From Streptococcus oralis (GTDB lineage: Bacteria; Bacillota; Bacilli; Lactobacillales; Streptococcaceae): DNA of 64,000 bases. The notes below the pieces were generated by a model, which saw only the letters and a list, made by a program, of their open reading frames with translations, searched no databases and had not been told where the DNA came from. The DNA lies in assembly GCF_019929345.1 (NCBI RefSeq), contig NZ_JAHZPJ010000008.1:25169-89168 (forward strand), given 5' to 3'. Each line of letters opens with the position of its first letter. Position 1 is the stretch's first letter. The translations under genes and the position numbers were made by a program. Below are positions 57,670 through 64,000 of this stretch, piece after piece.

Positions 57670-59427
57670 CTAATCCCGAGACTTTTCTCGATAGACCACA
57701 AACCCTTTTGGCGAGATGACAAGCTGATTATCCAATTCTTGACAATAACTTGCTAGAACTACAGAATCACGATTTACAAGATAGTTTTCAGTTGATTGGT
57801 TAAAAATGGCTTGGACCTTTTGTCTATCATAATCCCATGCCAGAGATACCACATCTGGCTTGATTTCTTTCAAGCTATAGGTTCCATGCTGGATAATGTT
57901 TGAAGCATCCTTGCGAAGCTGAATCAATTTCTTCATAAAATTAAGCATGTTATTACTGTTGGAAACACGTTCCCAAGGCATGACACGACGACAATCTGGA
58001 TCTGGCCCTCCATCTAACTCTAACTCGGTTCCATAGTAGAAACACGGCGTCCCCCTTTGCAAAAAGAGGCAGGCAAGGGCAGACCTAACCAGTTGGGCAT
58101 CTCCCTTGGCCGTAGCCAAAATGCGCTCCGTATCATGCGAATCCAAGAGATTGAACATCACTTCCGAAATCTGCTGTCTATAGTACATAGACTGACCATT
58201 GATCTCATCGATAAATTGACTGGTCTTCTTGACCCCGCGCAAGAAATAATCCTTAATGCTATCAGATAGTGGATAGTTCATGACTACGTGAAATTCATCG
58301 CCATTTAACCAAGGCTGAGACGTGTGCCAGACTTCTCCAAGAATATAAAGGTCAGGCTTTTTAGCTAGGACAGCCTTCCGGAAATCTCGCCAAAATTGGT
58401 GATCTACTTCATTTGCCACATCCAAGCGCCAAGCATCAATATCAAACTCTTCAATCCAGTAAGTCGCAACTCCCAACAAATAGTCCCTAACTTGAGGATT
58501 TGCCGTATTAAGCTTAGGCATATAGCTGGCAAAGGCAAAGGTATGATAAGGGAGCTTTCTTGGGTTCCCCAGCTTATCCTTTGTCACGGGGAATTCTTGA
58601 ACATGGAACCAATCTTTGTAAACGGAATCTTCACCATGTTTGAGAACATCCTGCCACTGTGGAGACTGATCCCCAATATGGTTAAAAACAGCGTCCAGCA
58701 TGATTTTCATACCTCTCCGATGGGCTTGCTCCACCAGTTGACGGAAAGTTTCCTTATCTCCAAAATGACGGTCAATTTCAAAATAATCCGTCGTATTGTA
58801 CTTGTGATTGCTTGGAGATTCAAAGATAGGACAGAGATAAAGACCTGTAATCCCTAAGTCTTGCAAGTAATCCAGATGGTCAATAATGCCCTGTAAATCA
58901 CCACCAAAAAAATCGCTCGTCTTTGGTTTGATAGAGGAATCCCAAGCTAGCGAACCTTCTGGAGAAATCTCAGGGTTCCCATTAGCAAAACGTTCTGGGA
59001 AAATCTGATACCAAACCGTCTCTGCTACCCAGTCAGGTACATGACAAGCATCAATTTCATGAATATAAGGAATCTTAAAGCCGTTTCCTTCGTAATGAAG
59101 ATTTTCGAGCGTGTTTTCAACACATCCCTTATCGCCATACAAGATGCTTTGGCCTTGCTTATCCTTAATCTCAAAGAGATACTGGAGTCGCGCATAGCCA
59201 ACTGTAACCTCCACTTGCCAATAATCAAACAAAGCATCAGAGGTCACTTTGACCATTTCCTTACATGCTTCATAATGCTCCTCTAAAAAGATAAATGTGT
59301 CTCCGTAATGCAAATTGATACTTGCGATATCTCCTCTTTTCGTTCGGATACGAATGTGCATTGTCTTATCCTTATAAAGATAAGCATACTCCGACTCTGG
59401 TCTATGGTAAATGGCTGTTAATTCCAT
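57670..59427 (-). CDS. GH13 alpha-amylase family enzyme (neopullulanase / cyclomaltodextrinase-like)
   Basis: 585 residues from the ATG at 59427 with GGAG upstream; the longer frame to 59472 would reach into the promoter. An N-terminal CBM34-like domain (about 1-120) precedes the (beta/alpha)8 domain: DAVFNH, catalytic Asp in WRLDVANEVDH, Glu in ILGEVWHT and Asp in LLDSHDTERI. It hydrolyses alpha-1,4 bonds of maltodextrins, pullulan or cyclodextrins in the cytoplasm (no signal peptide). Confidence 0.9.
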   Translation of the reverse strand: MELTAIYHRPESEYAYLYKDKTMHIRIRTKRGDIASINLHYGDTFIFLEEHYEACKEMVKVTSDALFDYWQVEVTVGYARLQYLFEIKDKQGQSILYGDKGCVENTLENLHYEGNGFKIPYIHEIDACHVPDWVAETVWYQIFPERFANGNPEISPEGSLAWDSSIKPKTSDFFGGDLQGIIDHLDYLQDLGITGLYLCPIFESPSNHKYNTTDYFEIDRHFGDKETFRQLVEQAHRRGMKIMLDAVFNHIGDQSPQWQDVLKHGEDSVYKDWFHVQEFPVTKDKLGNPRKLPYHTFAFASYMPKLNTANPQVRDYLLGVATYWIEEFDIDAWRLDVANEVDHQFWRDFRKAVLAKKPDLYILGEVWHTSQPWLNGDEFHVVMNYPLSDSIKDYFLRGVKKTSQFIDEINGQSMYYRQQISEVMFNLLDSHDTERILATAKGDAQLVRSALACLFLQRGTPCFYYGTELELDGGPDPDCRRVMPWERVSNSNNMLNFMKKLIQLRKDASNIIQHGTYSLKEIKPDVVSLAWDYDRQKVQAIFNQSTENYLVNRDSVVLASYCQELDNQLVISPKGFVVYREKSRD

Positions 59428-59467
59428 TGTTTTGTCTCCTAAATTTTCTCTTAACATTTCGATTCTA

Positions 59468-59531
59468 TGCAAACGATTCCATAGCTTAATCCTAGTATAC
59501 TACTTTACAACTACCTTTGCAAGCGCTTCTC
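59468..59531 (-). promoter_or_regulatory. GH13 promoter with two cre-like sites
   Basis: Minus strand: -35 TTGCAA (59517-59522), 17-nt spacer, -10 TATACT (59494-59499). GAGAAGCGCTTGCA (59518-59531) overlaps the -35 and TGGAATCGTTTGCA (59468-59481) lies past the start point. Both are like cre sites with two or more changes, which suggests glucose repression by CcpA. Confidence 0.6.
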
Positions 59532-59672
59532 TTTCCCAGCTCTTCTTCAAAGTACCTAGATCAACCTACTTTAACCGCGGCTCTTCCTGCTAAACCGTTA
59601 CACTGTTTAGCACCTGATTCACTTCATTAATACCAGTAGCCTTCGAACTACATGATTTTTAAAGTATATTAA

Positions 59673-59710
59673 AAGATTCCTGTCTCACCTTTACTAGAAA
59701 CAGGAATCTT
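59673..59710 (-). terminator. Terminator of mutL
   Basis: AAGATTCCTGT pairs with ACAGGAATCTT over a 16-nt loop, just past the mutL stop at 59753. Between it and the GH13 promoter there is only about 140 bp without a gene. Confidence 0.8.
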
Positions 59711-59752
59711 ATTTTATTTATACAAGATGGTTCTGCAAAATAACTCCCAGTC

Positions 59753-61702
59753 TTAGTATTTCCCTAACTCACGGAGACTAGTATGATTTTCCTGAATACG
59801 TCGGAACATCTTTTCCATATCCGACTTGGTAAAATGTACCAAAACGGGACGTCCATGAGGACAGTTATAAGGATTGTCGCATTGAGAGAGCTGATAAAGG
59901 AACTGTCTGGCTGAGTGGTCATCGATACGATGGTTGGCCTTAATAGACCGCTTGCAAGACATCATGATAGCCAGCTCTGCTCGATATTTTTTGATCGAAA
60001 CTTCCTTGGTCAAGAGGAGCATGTCGCACATTTCATAGATGCCAGATTCGATTTCTTCCTCTGCCATCCAAACAGGATGTTCACGCAGGATAAATTGATT
60101 TTCCCCGTACTCTGCTAGAAAGACGCCCACTTCCTCCAAAAGTGCCATTCTTTCCTTGAGACGCAGAACATCATCTGCAGGAAATTCAAAGATGTAGGGC
60201 ACTAGGAGTTGCTGCTGGCTCTGGTCAACATTACCAATACTCTCACGGTATTCCTCGTACTTGACCCGTTCCTGAGCCGCATGCTGGTCTATGATATAGA
60301 GCCCATCTCGCCCCTGGACAAAGAGATAAGTCCCGTGCATCTGCCCGAAAAATTCCAACTCTGGGAAGCTTGATGATTCTTCTCGCTCCAGCTTGTCATA
60401 AGCCTTATCCAGACTCGCAAGGTCTAACTCTGGATGGTCTAGTTGATCGTAGTTAGCAGGCTTTCTCTCTGCAAAATGCAGTTTTGCTGGTCTAGTCAGC
60501 TGGTCCAAGGTTTCCTTGGCAAATAGGGTCAAATCCTGTCCTTCATCAGTCAATTCTACCTGATAATCAGCCACCTCAACTTGACTAGGTCTTGTCGGCT
60601 CAGTTTTCTCATAGTAGAGCGTATTTTCTTTGAGTGGGAGAATAGTCTGCTCCACCTTTTGACGATTGCGCACGGTGGATTTGGCAAGATTTTCCAAAGC
60701 ATCAGGAATCAAGGCTTGTTCCTTGAAACTATTTGCAATAGCTTCTGAAACCAGGGTCATCAGTTCTTTTTCCTTGGAAATCCGCACTTCTTGTTTGGTT
60801 GGATGCACATTGACATCTGCTAGATAAGGATCGATATGGATGTGAATGACAGCCAGTGGAAAACGTCCCACCATGAGCTTGCTTCCATAACCGTCAAGAA
60901 TAGCACGATTGAGCAGGAAGTTCTTGATATAACGGCCATTGATGAAGAGGCTGATATAGTTACGGTTGGCTCGGGTTAACTCAGGCAAGGACACAAAACC
61001 TGAAATTTCGAAATCTAGATCCGAATTCTCAATTTCAATCATCTTCTTAGCACTCGCCAAACCGTAAATCCCTGCAATAGCTTGACGCAGTTGACCAGTC
61101 CCTGCTGTCCGCGTCATCTCCTTGCCATCACTAATCAAACTGAAGGAAATCTCAGGATGAGCCAAGCCCAGACGGTTGACAATATCAATGATATGAGACA
61201 ACTCCGCTTGCTGGCTCTTCATATACTTGAGACGGGCAGGTGTGTTGAAAAAGAGGTCCTCCACACAAACCTTGGTTCCTACAGGACTAGTCGCTGGAAT
61301 GACTTCCTCAACTTCTCCCCCACGCGCTACTAACTTGGTTCCATGACTAGCACCATCCATCGCGGTCAACAGAGTCAAGACACTGACAGAAGCGATAGAG
61401 GGCAGGGCTTCACCACGAAAACCAAGCGTCCGAATCCGAAAGAGATCTGCTTGATTTTTTATCTTACTGGTCGCATGGCGACGCAGGGCCAACTCCACCT
61501 CATCGTGGGCAATTCCGTGACCATTATCTGTGATTTGGATCTTCTTGAGACCGGCTTCCTCAATCTCAATGATAATCTGGCTAGAGCCAGCATCAATGGC
61601 ATTTTCTACCAACTCTTTGACCACACTGGCAGGACGTTCAATGACCTCTCCTGCCGCTATCTGGTTTGCCAGCACCTCTGGCAATTCAATAATATGAGAC
61701 AT
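59753..61702 (-). CDS. mutL: DNA mismatch repair protein MutL (HexB)
   Basis: 649 residues. GHKL ATPase motifs: [41 protein letters not shown]; the C-terminal dimerisation domain has [13 protein letters not shown], and the late [12 protein letters not shown] and [11 protein letters not shown] carry metal-binding residues of the endonuclease form. It couples mismatch detection by MutS (HexA) to strand removal. Confidence 0.96.
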   Translation of the reverse strand: MSHIIELPEVLANQIAAGEVIERPASVVKELVENAIDAGSSQIIIEIEEAGLKKIQITDNGHGIAHDEVELALRRHATSKIKNQADLFRIRTLGFRGEALPSIASVSVLTLLTAMDGASHGTKLVARGGEVEEVIPATSPVGTKVCVEDLFFNTPARLKYMKSQQAELSHIIDIVNRLGLAHPEISFSLISDGKEMTRTAGTGQLRQAIAGIYGLASAKKMIEIENSDLDFEISGFVSLPELTRANRNYISLFINGRYIKNFLLNRAILDGYGSKLMVGRFPLAVIHIHIDPYLADVNVHPTKQEVRISKEKELMTLVSEAIANSFKEQALIPDALENLAKSTVRNRQKVEQTILPLKENTLYYEKTEPTRPSQVEVADYQVELTDEGQDLTLFAKETLDQLTRPAKLHFAERKPANYDQLDHPELDLASLDKAYDKLEREESSSFPELEFFGQMHGTYLFVQGRDGLYIIDQHAAQERVKYEEYRESIGNVDQSQQQLLVPYIFEFPADDVLRLKERMALLEEVGVFLAEYGENQFILREHPVWMAEEEIESGIYEMCDMLLLTKEVSIKKYRAELAIMMSCKRSIKANHRIDDHSARQFLYQLSQCDNPYNCPHGRPVLVHFTKSDMEKMFRRIQENHTSLRELGKY

Positions 61703-61911
61703 CTTTCAACCCCTTTCTGTATCTATTTTCCTAGAAATTGATTAGTGCTATTATACCATATTTCAGATGCTACCAGAAAAAGGAAATACCACATAGACTC
61801 CAAATCTCTCCACATAGGCAAAAGCTCTTGCCATGGGTCGTAAAATAGTGTTTAATAAAGGTGTACAGGAAGTGATCACAACCTTGTATAACTTGAAAAG
61901 GAGGGAAATTT

Positions 61912-62352
61912 ATGAAAGTAGAACTACAGATTAATGAGACTTACGAGGAGGAAAAACTGATTGTCCAAACTCCTCAGCCGACCGAAAAAGTCCAGAAAGT
62001 CATCGAGTTCGCAGAAAATCTTGACCAAAAAGAAACAATCAAAGGAAAGATTGATGATCAGGTCTATCTAGTTGAAATTGGCAAGATTCAGCGCTTCTAT
62101 ATAGAAAACCGAAAGATTCTAGCAGAAACGTCGAGTCAGACCTACAGCATTGATTTGCGACTCTATCAAGTTCTTGAAATTCTACCGACCACTTTTATCC
62201 AAATTTCCCAATCTGAAATCGTCAATATCGACTCCATCTCTCATCTCAAACTCACGCCCAACGGACTGGTTGAAATTTTCTTAAAAAACGAAAGTTTCAC
62301 CTACTCTTCACGCCGCTACCTAAAAACCATCAAGGAGAAATTAGAACTATGA
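61912..62352 (+). CDS. LytTR-family DNA-binding regulator
   Basis: 146 residues. After a short N-terminal part, a LytTR domain occupies about 45-143 (IQRFYIENRKILAETSSQTYSIDLRLYQVLE and FIQISQSEIVNIDSI ... RRYLKTIKEKL). There is no receiver domain, so it belongs to the LytTR-plus-membrane-protein systems. AAGGAGGG precedes the ATG. It overlaps the DUF3021 gene by 4 nt. Confidence 0.88.
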   Translation: MKVELQINETYEEEKLIVQTPQPTEKVQKVIEFAENLDQKETIKGKIDDQVYLVEIGKIQRFYIENRKILAETSSQTYSIDLRLYQVLEILPTTFIQISQSEIVNIDSISHLKLTPNGLVEIFLKNESFTYSSRRYLKTIKEKLEL

Positions 62353-62807
62353 AAAAACAAGTATTTCACGATGCAGCCGCTGGTATTCTTATCGGCCTCA
62401 TCCTCTCTATCCTCTTTTCACTCATGTATGCACCAAATACCTATGCCCCACTGAGTTCCGATTCTCTAATCGGCCAAGTGATGGTTCAACATCAGGTTCA
62501 CGGCGCCCTAGTCTTGCTCTACTGCACGATTATCTGGTCAGCTATCGGCGTTCTCTTTAGCTTTGGCAAGCGATTATTCAGCCGTGACTGGAGCTTGCTC
62601 CGTGCAACAATTTCCCATTTCTTCCTCATGCTGGCTGGCTTTATCCCACTGGCAACTCTGGCTGGTTGGTTCCCCTTCCACTGGACCTTCTATCTCCAGC
62701 TCATTCCGGAGTTTGCGATCGTCTACCTCATCATCTGGGCTATTCTCTATAAAAGAGAAGCTAAAAAAGTAGAACACATCAATCAACTTTTGGCCCATAA
62801 AAAGTAA
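62349..62807 (+). CDS. DUF3021 membrane protein, partner of the LytTR regulator
   Basis: 152 residues with four membrane helices (about 9-29, 50-72, 85-105, 115-135). DUF3021 proteins are membrane partners that often follow LytTR regulators and are thought to restrain them. It starts on the overlapping ATGA of the regulator stop. Confidence 0.85.
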   Translation: MKKQVFHDAAAGILIGLILSILFSLMYAPNTYAPLSSDSLIGQVMVQHQVHGALVLLYCTIIWSAIGVLFSFGKRLFSRDWSLLRATISHFFLMLAGFIPLATLAGWFPFHWTFYLQLIPEFAIVYLIIWAILYKREAKKVEHINQLLAHKK

Positions 62808-62844
62808 TAGACGATGAATGAAAACAGATCCTTCACAATAAATC

Positions 62845-62884
62845 ATTACGAGCCTCAACATGAAATTTTTGAGGCTCGTTTGCT
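62845..62884 (+). terminator. Terminator of the LytTR-DUF3021 operon
   Basis: ACGAGCCTCA pairs with TGAGGCTCGT over a 12-nt loop, followed by TTTGCTT. Confidence 0.8.
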
Positions 62885-63058
62885 TACTCTATACTAACTG
62901 GGACACTTAAAAAGTGACTTTTTCTGCATAATCATTTAATCAAAACAGACAACAATCATTTCCTTTCCCAGTCATACTTGAAAGCGCTACACAAATATTT
63001 GTTTTTTTATAAAAATAGGAGTACAATATGTACTGACCCCAAAAAGTTGGATAAATAA

Positions 63059-63895
63059 TTATTGAAAGGATTTAGTTCTGTACTGCACAGGACTAAGTCC
63101 TTTTAGTTTGACTTTGATTCGTTTGTTATTGTAGTAATTGATATAGTCTACAATGGCTTGTTCCAATTGCTTAAGCGACTGAAACGACTTCTCATAGCCG
63201 TAAAACATTTCGGATTTCAAAATGCCAAAGAAGGACTCCATCATCCCATTGTCTGGGCTGTTGCCCTTGCGGGACATAGATGCTTGAATTCCCTTACTCT
63301 CTAGGAACCGATGATAAGAATCGTGTTGGTATTGCCAGCCTTGATCACTATGGAGAATCGTATTCTCATAGTGCTTCTCTGTGAAGGCCTGTTCTAACAT
63401 CGTTTGTACTTGTTCTAAATTAGGCGAACAAGAAAGATTAAAAGCAATAATTTCGCTGTTAAAGCCATCTAAAACTGGTGATAGGTAAAGCTTTTGAGTA
63501 CTTGCTGGAATGGCAAACTCTGTCACATCTGTATAGCACTTTTCCATCGGTTTCGCCCCTTCGAACTGGCGTTGAATAAGGTTATTTGCTTTCTTGCCAA
63601 TCTCTCCTTGGTAGGAAGAATACTTCCGTTTCCGACGAATTCGTGCTGCTAAATCAAGAACTTTCATCAGACGTTGGACCTTTTTATGATTGACCGAATA
63701 ACCACGATTTCTTAGTTCTAAGTGAATCCGACGATAACCATAATTTCCTTTATGCTCACGATAAATTGACTGAATTTCAGCTTTAAGATCTTGATCCTTA
63801 TCCGTTTGACCTAGCTGTTTTAAGTGGTAATAATAGGTTGAACGGGCAAGCTTAATAATCTTTAGAAGAATATTTAAAGAAAACTCTGTCACCAA
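63059..63895 (-). CDS. IS3-family transposase OrfB
   Basis: 278 residues counted from a TTG. HTH_21-like start (LARSTYYYHLKQLG ... HKGNYGYRRIHLEL), then the rve integrase core with the DDE residues: YTDVTEF, LHSDQGWQY and SPDNGMMESFFGILKSEM (Glu in MMESF). It is normally made as an OrfAB fusion by a -1 frameshift; its frame is open upstream to the slip site. Confidence 0.92.
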   Translation of the reverse strand: MVTEFSLNILLKIIKLARSTYYYHLKQLGQTDKDQDLKAEIQSIYREHKGNYGYRRIHLELRNRGYSVNHKKVQRLMKVLDLAARIRRKRKYSSYQGEIGKKANNLIQRQFEGAKPMEKCYTDVTEFAIPASTQKLYLSPVLDGFNSEIIAFNLSCSPNLEQVQTMLEQAFTEKHYENTILHSDQGWQYQHDSYHRFLESKGIQASMSRKGNSPDNGMMESFFGILKSEMFYGYEKSFQSLKQLEQAIVDYINYYNNKRIKVKLKGLSPVQYRTKSFQ

Positions 63896-64000
63896 TCCTC
63901 GGACAATTTCCGTTTTTCTTCTTTCTCTTTTTCCTCCTTCAATCGGAGTTCTCTCAACTTTTTTAGAATGGCATTCTCCGCTCTCAGGTACTCATTTTCT
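63889..64000 (-). CDS. IS3-family OrfA, C-terminal end
   Basis: Only the last 36 codons are in the window: ENEYLRAENAILKKLREL and a Lys/Glu-rich leucine-zipper tail ending SEDW with a TGA at 63889-63891. It overlaps the orfB frame by 7 bp in the -1 phase. Confidence 0.85.
   Translation of the reverse strand, partial: ENEYLRAENAILKKLRELRLKEEKEKEEKRKLSEDW
63958..63964 (-). promoter_or_regulatory. -1 ribosomal frameshift signal of the IS element
   Basis: The heptamer A AAA AAG in the right phase of orfA (CTA AAA AAG), with GGAGG about 15 nt downstream. The -1 frame after it is open with no stop into orfB. Confidence 0.8.

Larger units (their letters stand above)
63029..64000 (-). mobile_element. 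IS3-family (IS150-type) insertion sequence, partial
   Basis: The inner end begins TGTACTGACCCCAAA at 63029 and reads into the element. It carries orfB (63059-63895) and the 3' part of orfA, which continues past the window end, so the other terminus is not seen. Confidence 0.85.

Noticed and set aside
62980..62998. cre-like TGAAAGCGCTACAC
   Set aside because: Only the left half fits the consensus and no promoter or sugar gene lies beside it.

Overview
The window is chromosomal DNA of a mitis-group Streptococcus (S. mitis / S. oralis / S. infantis / S. pneumoniae cluster). The assignment rests on recognisable family members and local gene order: metQ-M20-metNI with gshT, tsaB-rimI-tsaD, rpoY-rnjA, mnmG, mnmA, sdaAB-sdaAA, rpsD, the TCS08 kinase and regulator next to pavB with SSURE repeats, cabP-trkH, and a streptococcal MET-box. 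The species is inferred, not proven.

Layout. 1-5.3 kb: methionine ABC importer operon under a perfect MET-box, and the glutathione/cystine binding lipoprotein gshT. 5.4-9.4 kb: azlCD exporter, a small lipoprotein gene with a possibly leaderless promoter, and the tsaB-rimI-tsaD tRNA t6A operon. 9.6-15.8 kb: rpoY-rnjA (plus strand), mnmG-nudix and mnmA (minus). 15.9-21.4 kb: LysM wall protein, serine dehydratase operon with a HAD phosphatase, and a TelA/XpaC pair. 21.5-27.0 kb: rpsD lies between two insertions. Downstream, a 75-bp copy of the rpsD tail and terminator bounds about 2.1 kb holding a 57-codon gene, four tandem promoter-hairpin-terminator units that look like a family of small RNAs, a tRNA-like sequence and a truncated membrane gene. 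Upstream, a 60-bp copy of the rpsD promoter bounds about 2.4 kb holding an SRPBCC protein, a LysR regulator, a DUF4865 protein and a broken thioredoxin gene. 27-34.4 kb: TCS08, PavB (four SSURE repeats), CabP-TrkH potassium uptake and a nucleoside phosphorylase.

35-43.8 kb is a type I restriction-modification island, hsdM-rhuM-hsdS-hsdS'-prrC-hsdR. The 394-residue product between hsdS and hsdR has the sequence features and the genomic position of E. coli PrrC, a tRNA anticodon nuclease kept silent by its partner restriction enzyme. The hsdS region carries two short tandem repeats that could change specificity or reading frame. 44-54.2 kb: a lipoprotein, an acetyltransferase, a three-gene rhodanese / CoA-disulfide reductase operon behind a CsoR/CstR-like palindrome, and a 1670-residue LPXTG-anchored GH95 fucosidase with a cre site. 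54.6-57.6 kb: an AT-rich two-gene, YobI-like P-loop NTPase system. 57.7-62.8 kb: a CcpA-type regulated GH13 enzyme, mutL, and a LytTR-DUF3021 pair. 63.0 kb to the end: an IS3-family (IS150-type) element with a visible -1 frameshift signal, running off the window.

The strongest candidates for follow-up are the PrrC-guarded restriction system, the tandem small-RNA family beside rpsD, the two insertion-duplication scars flanking rpsD, and the split YobI-type NTPase.
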